DNA of 64,000 nucleotides from Saturnia japonica (Eukaryota; Arthropoda; Insecta; Lepidoptera; Saturniidae). The notes beneath the pieces were generated by a model. It was given only the letters and a program-made list of their open reading frames with translations, did no database searches and was not told the DNA's origin. Both the position numbers and the translations under genes were made by a program. The stretch's first letter is position 1, and each line of letters begins with the position of its first letter. The DNA lies in contig CM065314.1 in assembly GCA_033032175.1 (NCBI GenBank), forward strand, positions 2,356,001 through 2,420,000, read 5' to 3'. Shown piece after piece: positions 13,701 through 25,700 of the stretch.

Positions 13701-16700
13701 CCCTTCGAATTCAATTTCCTCACAAATCTGAGCACGTATACGACGATACGAAGCAACTTGGGCCAAGATGATACCCTTTGTGACAACGTATAAAGCAACG
13801 GTTCTGGTAGCACGACTGCCGTCATAGACACGGTTTTAGCTTCCAGAACGGCTACATCAGTGTCCTTCTTAAAAGGTTCAATAGGCCATTTAGACGACTC
13901 CTTCTGTATCCAAGGAGGGCCATTGAACCACAACTGGTGTTCAAGAAGTTGAGTTGGGGTGAGACCACGTGACAGACAATCACTTGGATTATCCTTCCCA
14001 GGTATATGAAAAAAATGGGATGGTGACAAATTATCATGTATTTTAGCTATACGATTCGCCACAAAAGTTTTCCATCTATGTGGACTTGAATGGATCCAGT
14101 GCAACGCAACCGTGGAATCCGTGAAAGCAAAAATGCGATTTATTTCACAACGATCGACATAACTGTTTAAAACCACTCTTACCAACTTTGACATCAACAA
14201 AGCAGCACACAACTCAAGACGAGCTATAGATACAGTCTTGAGAGGTGCCACACGCGACTTTGCGCACAATAGATTTACACTGATCTTATTGGAGATCTGG
14301 CAATGCATGTATACTGCAGCACCATACGCCTTCTCGCTGGCATCCGAAAAGGCAAGAAGAGTGACAACACCGTTCTTCACAACACCAATGTGTCGCGGTA
14401 TAGATAATTTCATCAACAACTGCAACTCCGTCTTAAATCTAGTCCAGTTATTAACGATGTTACTTGGAGGTGGCTCGTCCCAATCTATCTTTAATGCCCA
14501 AAGATCACGAAGAAGTAATTTGGCATACAGAATCACTGGAGCTGCTAACCCTAGAACATCCCACAACCTGGCTACTGCGGACAAAATGGTTCGCTTCGTA
14601 CATACTTCAGCGCAAGGAGCCACTTCGAAAGAAAACCTATCATAACGCGGTTCCCATTTTACTCCTAAAATCTTCTGGCCGCCATCATCAAAACTGTGCA
14701 CGTGAGGGTGCAGCTGTGTTTCTGGAATCTGGCTGATTAATCCAGGCGAATTACTCGACCACTTCATGAGGTCAAAGCCCCCGGCTTTGAACATTCCAAT
14801 CAGCTGAAGTGCCATCTCCGTTGCAGCAGTCACCGACTCTTCACTGGAAATGACGTCATCCATATAAAGGCCATTTTTAATGACCTGTGCCGCGAGAGGA
14901 AAGTTAATCTTTTCATCTTCGCAAAGTTGGTGAATCGTCCGCAACGCTAAAAAGGGACTAGACGTCAGACCAAAACAAACTCTGTTAAACTGAAAAATCT
15001 GTAATTGATCATTGGGATTAAACCGATACAACACTTGCAAATATTTACAGAATTGAGAATGCACCCTTAATTGCAGGTACATTTGTCGAACATCCGCACA
15101 GAATGCCACTGAAAATAAACGGAAATTCAATAAGAGGGTAAAAATATCACCCTGTAAATTAGGACCGGCATGAAGCATATCATTTAATGACCGTCCTTTA
15201 TCAGTTTGGGCACTAGCATCTAACACGATTCTACGTTTAGTTGTAACTTTATCATCACGAACGATGCAATGGTGGGGAATAACATACCCGGCATCCTCAC
15301 TGAACTCATCATACTTTGAAATCGGAAACAAATATCCAGTCTCCAAATATTCCTTAATCACATCATCATACGCTTTTCGTAATGGCGGAGACGCTTGCAG
15401 TTTTCGCTCCAGCGCAAAGAACCGCTTCTGTGCGATATTTAAAGAACTACCTAACTCAGTAGGATTTACTTTAAAAGGTAGGGCTACCGTGTAGCTACCT
15501 GATGCATCACGGGTTGTGGTAGACTTATAGATGTCTTCACACTCCTGCTCTTCTTTACTAAGACTGGCGGACGTAGAGGATGGAACCTCCTCTAGCTGCC
15601 AGAACTTAGATACCGCATCATGCATCTGCAACTCGGCAAATGTGCAATACGTTGCCGTACGCGACGATTTACTGACTGTAAGAGTTGGAACCTTTCCCAT
15701 GATGATGAAGCCAAGACTAGTCTGAATAGCATCTGGCATCCCCGATGGTCCATGAACTCTGCCAGTAAGTAATAGCTGAGGAAACAGTTGCGCGCCGATC
15801 AGCATTTCCACTTCACCCGGAACGTGAAATGCATTATCCGCAAGCGGAACGCTCGACAAATAAGACAGCATTGACGTGTCAACCCTAGAAGTGGGCAACT
15901 CATTAGTGATACTATCCACCACCAAAGGGCGTATGCGAAAAGCTACCCTGTTATCGAAGCGCGATGTAAATTCCAGTTCAGTAACACCTTGGACACGATT
16001 TACTCCACCGCCAAAACCGTGCACTGTAACGGGAAATTCAGGCTGGTGCAATGACAGTGACAATCGCTCACAGCTCCGTGACGTTATAAAGTGGTTTTGA
16101 GATCCACTATCTATCAAACAACGGACGATATGAGATACGCCTTGGGGATCCACTACTCGAACCCTCGCTGTAGCTAGTAGCACGGTAAAAGAACGAGCAT
16201 CACGTGAAGAGTCGTGTGCCTTAGCACTATGCATCGAACACAACGAAACCCCCGCATTGGACACATTATCCATTCCCACAGCGCCAACAGCTCGCGTCAC
16301 CAAATCAACACCGTGTTTATCCGAACGAGAATCACTAGACACCATTAACGACGTACTCGACTGCGCACTCGGAAAATGTAACAACGTATGATGTGACCTT
16401 GACTGACATGAACCACAACTATTCTTCGAATTGCATGCCGGCGAACGATGACGAACGCTCAAGCATGTAACGCATCCGTTATTCTTCTTAACGATATTGT
16501 AACGTTCCTTAGATGAAAGCTTCAGAAACTCCGTACATTTCGAAAAATAGTCGTGACTCGCCACTTTACACATAGGGCATAATGCACCATCAGAAGCAGT
16601 CACTAAAGACTTAATAGGTTTTCCCGGCACCGGCACTGGTTTGAAAGTCATTGGTACTCGAGCATTATTCGATCTAAATGAATATTTCTCACCCGCATTG

Positions 16701-19700
16701 GACCCCAAACCCGTCCGTTCCCAAATCTTAGCTTGTTCTTTAACAAACTTTACGAAGCTCCTATATAAAGGCACTTTCGTGTCACGCACCGAATTTTCAA
16801 ATAATCGAGCGGTTTCACTATCAACCTTATTCAACGCAAGGTATAAGTATATAAAGTCTAATTTATCTTCAATATTTAATTTCTCAAACGCCGTTACTGA
16901 CACTGAAAATCTATCAATAAATGTATTCAAACCGTCCACAGAAGGCGTCTGAATTTTCTTTAAATTAAAAATCTCATTTAAATAGGCCGTGGCTAACGAA
17001 CGCACATCTTGGTACCTATCAACTAGAGTAGTATAAATTAACTCATAGTTTTCACCCGTAGGCGATAAACCCGCAATGGATTCGAGGGCCTTACCCGTCA
17101 GCTGACCGCATAAGTAGTAAACCTTTTCCGCATAACTTAACTGTATATTATTATGTATTGTGTTATTAAAACATTCAATAAACATCGGCCAAGCCTTCAA
17201 ATTTCCGTCAAACTTTGGTAATTCTATTGATGGTAATTTTATTTTAGGTGATTTTACTGTGTCATGAACGCGAGTAACTTTCTTAGATTTTAATGAATTT
17301 ATTTTATCTTGTAAACGAGTATACAGATCCTCAAATGCTTCCCCTTTTTTAAAACTAGGTTCATACTGTGCATCTAGTTCCATCCGTGCCATATTCCACT
17401 CTTCTAACTTATCCATAAATTCCGATCTAAGCGTAGGTAAATTAAAAGTCGACACTAAAAAAGAAGCTTCTTCGGTTTCCGTTTTCATCGCTAAAGAACA
17501 GTCATACATACTCTGTATTTGTGCAAAATAAGATTGTAAAACAGTCTCACTATATTTAATTTTTAATTTTAATTTTCTCTCTTCTGCCATCTTTACTTTT
17601 AATAAATAAAACCTTTGTAATTAGTAATATAAATAAAATAAGTATTTAAGCAAGTATGCGCAACTTTTAAACATACGTATTGGCGTTTAAATTAAATGAA
17701 TGAACAATAATATTCACCAAACACCACACAATACCGTCAGGGGGCGCGCGAGTTTAATTACCGAACAAACAAGAAACGAACGTGACGTCACAACTGCCAA
17801 CTTCAAGACGTACGTTGTACACAAATCATAAAATCACACACAAAGGAAAAAATGGTGGACAGATTTAACAACAAGAATAATTAATAATTCGAAGGTAGAA
17901 GTGTAAAACACTTGTACACTTGTTTTGTTATTAAATACTAATCACCTTATTGTGTGAACTCGTCAATCATTTAAAACTATTCAACACAACAAATAAACTT
18001 TTATAACTTTGTGTACTACAATTTTCTGCTACACAAAAACAAAACACTATAAATATGTAGTAGTTTTTAATATAGGGTATACTTTTAATTTTAATATTGT
18101 GGAAAAACAAATCTCGTCATACAAAATTAACCTACTGAGGTACCTATTTGCCCACGAAATGGCTTAGTTATTATCCCGTTATATTGTTCAAATACCAAAT
18201 AAAATATACTGGATTGAAACAAATGAACAAAATTGAAACATTACATTCGATAGGTATTTTAGGTAACCTACTTAGGCATCTCTTGAATACTAGGAAAACT
18301 TGTTTACAACAATAAATATTCTAATGTGGACTGTAATATATAGTAAATAATAGGTCAATCGGATAAAATATCCGGTCGAAGTGATCAAACAATGTGTTCC
18401 GGCCACCGGCTAAACCTACCGATGTCCGGATGGGTAAAATATTCCCAGATCAGACGCCTGGGGTTTTGAGTGCACTGTTTATGCGTGGTTGCGGATTCAC
18501 CTACCCCAGCAAGAATGTAGCAGTAAAGCCCACTCACCTGGAGGTTTTCAGCGCTGCACCGAGTCGGTAGTCACGTAGCTGGCCGGCGACTCTTTTCCAC
18601 TCGAAACTCACACCCGAAAACGTTTGTCCTGACGCTTCTCTAGTATATAGTTTTTTACACCTTGTTTTATCACGCAATTAACCTTAATAATAATTAAAGG
18701 CAGTTTTTTCTTATAACACCACAAACAAATATGGCGGCAGCGGTAACTCGACTGCACGACGACTCATAGTGTTCAAACCGCGGTGCGCGTCGCCGGGGTT
18801 CTCACGCGCACGCATACCGACGACTGGATGCGAGTCATTTGAGCGAGCTCATAGCCAACCCCTACCAGGATAGGAAACCCTGACAACCACGCATTATTTG
18901 GCCCAAACAAATGTTTTAATGACCATTTCCAGGTACTTCGGTCTTTATCAATATTTGGTGCCAACGTTAGTGCCACGTGACCCAGAACTCATACGGCAGA
19001 TAATGGTGCGTGATTTCCATGCCTTCGCCGACAGAGGAGTCCACATCGGATCCGATTGTGATCCATTGTTTGGACGAAATCTTATTATGCTTACTGGTTA
19101 GTATTTACTTTTTACCATCACTCGAACATGATTGACGGAACAGTTTTTATTGTTACCATTTAGCTTTAATGAGACCAAAGATTTTGAAGATAAGCGTTCA
19201 CGGAGTGTAAGTTAGGATTAATCTGTGCGGCTTATGCATTATCTGATGGACACTAAGCTTAACACGGTAAGCCTAGAAGACTGGCTGTTTATTGTAGCTG
19301 CTGAAATACACCAATAGCTCTTTAAACATGGTTTTACATTAAAAAAGATAGCTGTTCACACGACTACTAGAAACCAGTAGAAATTTATCATCTTGATGAT
19401 AGAAACACGGCCAGTATATAACCATCATTTTTATTCTTTGGATATTCCTTTTTCCTGATTATACTTCTAGAGTGATGGGTAATAGTTTTACTGGACTTTG
19501 TGGTGAGCGTAGAAGACACACGTAGACGTTATGGCAACGAAGAGAAGAATTCCAAAGTGGCTGAAATTAGCCTTGCATACAGTTCCACATTTTTGATCTA
19601 ATCTAACTTGCCAAAAAAGGGAAAAAATTACCCCTACAGAACCTATGTACTTACTGTGCGATATACATGTGTGAAGTGCAGTGTAATATAAGGCACTGTA

Positions 19701-22700
19701 TCGCAATATCATCCGGCTCGATGGCTCCATACCGGAGGTTTGGATATTCCGTCGCACAATACATGTACAAAAGGACATTATCCTCCAGACGTGAGGTTAC
19801 CAAGTTAGGCGAGAATAAAAAGAAGGATTTCCATGACAGGTTCAAATTGGCGTTCGATGCGCGTGACTCTCTCTCCAGCGTTCAGTGGTGCCCGTTGTCG
19901 CTGCATGGCGCCGTTGATGGCAGACACAGCTCGTGCCGTCGCCCAACATTTAACACACCTCATCACTTACAAGCAGCTTATAGACATCAATACTGTAAGT
20001 GCATTCACAGATCTTTTATATCAGACTGATATAGTAAAATATCAGTCGTTTTCTTAACTATTATTTCCTTGATAAGGACATCCATAAGGTTTGTTAGATT
20101 TTACTGAGTTGTTTACCTTTTCTTTTATTAGGTTTGCAGAAGCATTAACCTGTGTGAACCTAACTAACTAATAACTATGTGTAACTAACTATTTATATAT
20201 ATATATAATTTCAATGCCGTTCTTATCTTCTTCAACCTATATAACAACATCCACTGACGTTACAGAAAGGGATGTTTAGGAGACTGCCTTTTCTCCTCCA
20301 TTGTTGTACGCTGAAACTCTAATATTGGTCAAATATCAGCCTACGGTATGGTACTTATGCCACAAATTTACCATAGAAGAAAATTACAAGTTTCAGCTGA
20401 TTGTTTTATTAGCTTTTAGAGCTCTGTTTTTCTATGGTATGAGGTCACGGGTAAATACTAGTTTACCTGTGTGCATTTTAGAACCTCCATCTGAAAGCTA
20501 TAGCTATTAATGCCCGTGACAACATCTAAGACGTAGAATTATGTGCAAGTACATTTCAACATAGTCATATTAAAGAAGAACCTGACTAAAACTGTCTAAT
20601 AAAGGAAAACTAGAGTTAACTAGAAATTCATGCTCCATTTTAGGTAACCGTTATATATAATATCTAAAAACTCAAGTCAATAAAGAATGCGTGATTTAAA
20701 ACTTTTTTTTATCAAATGAATTCTCCTTGACGTAAGACCGTCTGAATAGATAGGTATGTAAGAAATTGATTACTATTACGAATCTTTAATACCTTTAATC
20801 GGTAATTTCATTTACATTACATTTCGAATTTGCTTACAAATGACACGGCGAAGACTTTAAAACAGTTCCAGAAAATTGGTTAGTTTTAAATGTTGGGCTT
20901 GTTGATGCGACTTGAAATTTATTTTAGATGTTTCCTGTACAGATTACAATGGCATACGTTAATGACGTCATAGCATCGTGTGCGTTCGGCTTCGCGGTAA
21001 ATTCTTTAGAAGAACCATCCAACTGCATATTCAAACTAGGGCAGAAGGCAATCATCCAAGATACAACGCAAGTTATGAAGTTCTTCGGTTATGAAAACAT
21101 GAAATCTGTGATGAGGGTAAACGGATTATGTAATATTTAACTTATTGTTTTTTTATTTTAACTTAATGATAAGCTGATGGTTTAAAAAGTCGAAGTGGTT
21201 CAGACTGAAGAAATATCGATTGGATGAACGCAGGTGTGAGCCACAGAATTTTGTCAGAATTCGCGTACGTTTGCTGATTTGAATCGGTAAAACTATGGGC
21301 TGACTGTAAAGTAATACATCGTGAAGAAACTGGAACGCTTGAGAAATGTTCTTACAGTATCGCTATGCGTTGGGACAACACAAAACTGTGCATTTCTTGG
21401 AGTTTGAAATTGTCACTACGTCCTAGGCTGGCGTGGTGTTTAACCCCGTGTTCTCCCTCTTGTAGAAGCCTTTACCCAACAGGCTGATTATTACCTTATA
21501 ATATTCATAAAACGCCGGTACGTGCAGAGAAAAATATAATTATTACATATTAATTACCAGCCAAGAGCAACGGCGACCTACAAAAGTATTTAACCTGTCA
21601 AAATACGCTATAGCAATAGCGGTCTAAAGGTATTATAATAAAAATCAATAGCTAGTTATATATACACCATTTTTTCATCAATTAAAATGAGATATGAAAA
21701 AATATCACCATGGCGATAATACGATCCAGTAGAGTACGAATGGTCTGTAAATCATTTCATTTCATCCTCTCTTTTCTGTTCAGCAGGTTTTGACTCACTT
21801 GGAGATTATAGTTTTATATATTATACAACAACAGTTCTACAAACATAAGCCTCATTACGATGATCGACTTACATGAGCACGTCTCCAACTACGTTTACAA
21901 AAAGGAGCGAAATTGAAACAAGTAATTCATAAATTAAATCAATTTACCAATAATATTCATCATAAATTTCAGTTGCTGAATGTAAAAATTATATCAACCC
22001 AAGACGCGGAACAGTTTTCTCAACTCTTTAAATCGGCGTTGAAGGCTCGAAGAGAGAATCTGGTAAAACCTAGACCAGATTTCATTCAGATTCTAGTCGA
22101 TGCTGCCCAAGGTATGTGATAGGTAGTTAGAGAGAAAACAAAAAAACCACATCAAGTAATAAACAATACTGTAACACGATTTTAGTGTAATCAACTTAGG
22201 ATAGAAAGACATGTTACACATTTCTTTGAATCATCATTATAATAACGGTTATAAAATTAATACAAGATAGTCCAATAAATTGCTGAAAACAAATGCTTGA
22301 CATGTAAACTTTGGTGTCGATGGAATTTCAGTATAGTTACTTATTACCTAACACGAAGAACCTGAATAATAAATAACTTTTACATTTCAATGAGTAAAAC
22401 TTTTTTCAAATAATGTAGGTAATAAAAATAACTTTGCAAAAACTTCAAATGGCATTAAAAGTAATGAATTTTGAGGTAATGAGAAATCATGTAATCTATT
22501 CATATTCTATAATTCATATCGCTTCAATTCACATGATTTTAATATAGTTTCAGTTTAACTGTGTTTCCTTCCCCAAAATAGAAACTAAAAATTTCAATCA
22601 AAATACAGTTTAATATGGGTTTCAGTAGACAATACTTAAGCAATACTTATAAAAATATCAAAATACATCGAGAGATGAATTCATATTATGTATTTCGTTA

Positions 22701-25700
22701 CAAAAGTAATTAAATTTTGTTCGATAAATTCAATAATTTGCAGAGATAAATTTTATTTCATAATGCTGCTTTATTTGTTACAAAACTGGGAGCTTAGATC
22801 CAAATTGGTTCCAATGGGTGATAATTTGTCTTCCGACTTTAAAAGTGTTGGTCTCTTCAAGGTAAAATTATATTGGTATTCTCAGGGAAGGCGAAGGAGT
22901 ACGACGGTGACAATAATAATGGAACAAAGGGATCCGAGAGTAAGCTTCATATACATACTTAAAATATTAAAACAAAGAAAAATATCATGATGCATCTGCC
23001 ATAATTATAAAAAATGATAAGTAAGAATGAGTCGCATTGTGGTGAAACTTGAGCTAAAGTCAAAGTGTACAAATTAAATTGTAACACACTTATCTTTATT
23101 TCGTAGTCATAATTTCCAGGATTCACAGATGATGATCTCGTTGCCCAGGCGGTGTTGTTTTACATAGCCGGTTATGACACTACTGCGAACTTGATAAACT
23201 ACTTCCTATACGAGATGGCAGCCAATCCTCACGTCCAAGAGAAATTGATGGACGAACTTGAGAGATTACCAGAAGACGATAACATTGAAGATGTATACGA
23301 AACAGTTCAAGGCTTGGAATACTTGGATATGTGCATTTGTGGTTAGTTTTTAGCGCTTTAAAAAATAAGTTTAACTGTAGAATTTTATTAGGATTCGTTT
23401 CTGAGAATTTTAGGCTTCCATCCGTTTTTACTAAGGGAAGTAAGGGAAGACAGTTAATTAGATATACGAAAAGAAGCACTAAGTTGCTAAATTAAATTCA
23501 CATGTTCGTGAATTTTCAAAGCATTAAGTACCAATATCCTGAAGCTCAAAAACTAAAGACATGTTCCAATCAACTTTTTTGCAATTCATATATATACCAT
23601 AACTTGAATTTAATTAATACCACTGTTGTCTTACATTGGGGAATATATTAAAGACGTGAAGAATTTGAACGATTGGATGATTATTTAGTTAATTTTCAGA
23701 GGTGCTGCGATTGTGGCCATTGGTCGGTTCATCGGATAGAAGATCAGTCGCTACTTATGACTTCGGGCCGACAAATCTAAACGCCAAGCACAGGCTCGTG
23801 GTAAGTTCTACTATTTATATCTCATACAAATCACCATTCACATCTGATGATTTAACACATTATTAACAACCAGTCATCCGACCGTTCTGGATTTGTATTT
23901 TGTAATTATATAAAACAATTCATAATGGACGTGCTCTTCTTAATATTTATTCACTAGCTGTGCCCGAGGCTTCGCTCACGTGTACTACAGAATACCCGCG
24001 CGAATCTTGTATCCCCGCTCCCGGCTATTTTAAAGACAATAATGCGTATTGTGGGTTTTCCTTAAAAGATAGATATATAATCTCGCTAACTTTTTTGTAG
24101 GTCTTTTAATTTTTCCAATTTTTTAGTTCATTAATTTGCCATATCTCTTATGATTTACTCAGCGTAAGTCATTTAAGCGCCCGAATTGTTTCACAGTGAC
24201 CAGTTTTTTTTTTATTTGTACGGAACCCTAATTCTTTTTCCAAAATTAAAGTAGCCTAAATTACTCCCTACTGAAACCGTTTCGAAGATTATCCGGAACA
24301 AACAGACAGACAGACACACATATTTAAAAAATGTTTTTTTTTTTTTAATATAGGTGTCGTACATACTTTCATCTTCATTTTGTAAAAAGCTGTTATTTTC
24401 ACATTGCAAACAGATAATTCAATTTTATTAACTGTCTAGATTTTAATTAACAACACCCCTTCTCTATTTTACCCTTTCTACAAGTGTCACTTACTACTAT
24501 GTGAAAGATCGAAACACTTAATGTTATTTTTAAATTCTGTAAAAGTAATGAATTATTCGATCGTTTCATTAAACCACGGATCTCATATTTTGTGGCCGAA
24601 GTACTAATTCTAAGATATCTTCCAGGCTCCAGCAGGCATCCACATCTGGATCCCAATATATTCGATACACAGAGACGAGAAATATTGGCCGGAGCCGAAC
24701 AAATGCGTGCCCGAGCGTTTCGCTCCGGATAAGAGGAGCAACATAATTCCTTACACCTATATACCTTTTGGGACAGGACCTAGGCATTGTATAGGTGATT
24801 TTTTTTCCTTCTTTAGATACTAATATTACAAGGTGTATGAGATTGTTTGTTTGTCTGAATGCGAAAATCTCTATACCTACCAGCCAGATTCAAAAAATTC
24901 GTATTTGCTTTTTATAACCTATTTATTTATTTACATCATAAATGTTAAATTATCCGAATACATTGTCTTAAAAACATATTATACATTTAAAATTTTTACA
25001 TTTATACATTTTGTATTTACCTAACTTAATAATTATTTATTTATTTATACATAAAATTTGTTTGTGTCATATTGTTATACATTTATCTATATGGTCATTT
25101 ATCTCTTTAATCATCATGTCTAACGTGTATTACATTACTTATTACTATTCATATTATTGTCAAAATTATCCTATAGATCATGTCATTCATTTATTAATTC
25201 TGTTATTGAGTAGAAATATTTATTCATCAGATGGGTTTTAAATATATTTGCATTTTCTTCTTCTCGAATATGGTCTGGAATTTTATTGTACACGGTAATG
25301 GCTCTGTATTAAGGACTGTTCTTGTATATTTCAAATTTAGGTTGTGGGGGGAAAAGTTTATTTTTCCGACGATGGCTTTTATATATTCATTAAATATTTC
25401 TGGGTGCTTTCTAACGAATATTGCTATTTCTAGTGTATATTTATACACGGCAAGGTTAACATTTTCAATTTCTTAAAATGTTATAGACTGTATAACTTAG
25501 TCCCTGAAGAGCCAGTATGCTAGTAGAGCAGTCAAGCCTTCTGGTGAGCTGTAGGCAAGTACAAATGAACTGAAAACAACGATAGGCTAAACGGTTGGGT
25601 TGAAAGCGGTGCGGTGGAGAGTTGGTAAAAAAATTCAACACCAATGGAATATAGTTTTACCCGACTGCGAAAAAGGAGGGTTATGTTTTTCGAGCGTTTT

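Larger units (their letters stand above)
11575..18909 (-). mobile_element. full-length Bel/Pao LTR retrotransposon
   Basis: A 7,335-bp element in antisense orientation inside P450 copy 1 intron 1. It has two 515-bp LTRs that appear identical (11575-12089 and 18395-18909), TG...CA ends, and a perfect 5-bp target duplication AATGT at 11570-11574 and 18910-18914. The single Gag-Pol ORF on the minus strand has the Bel/Pao order: gag, protease, RT, RNase H, integrase. A purine-rich tract (GCCGGGGGC on the minus strand) abuts the 3' LTR. No textbook TGG primer-binding site is obvious next to the 5' LTR. Identical LTRs and an open reading frame indicate a very recent insertion. Confidence 0.95.
7725..18932 (+). 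other. intron 1 of P450 copy 1, enlarged by a retrotransposon
   Basis: It is 11,208 nt long, against 2,973 nt in copy 2. Without the 7,335-bp Bel/Pao element plus one 5-bp target copy, it would be about 3.9 kb. The rest holds degenerate tandem repeats (8090-8705), a block shared with the intergenic region (9365-9680) and R2, R5, R4 and R6 repeats. The stretches 8706-9364 and 9681-10100 show nothing recognisable. Confidence 0.85.

Noticed and set aside
14238..14736. + strand ORFs of 90-135 codons inside the Bel/Pao element
   Set aside because: They are antisense shadows of the RT and RNase H coding region.
22688..22990. 100-codon ORF over P450 copy 1 exon 6
   Set aside because: It reads exon 6 in the wrong frame. 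The 54-nt exon in the correct frame matches copy 2 in length and phase.
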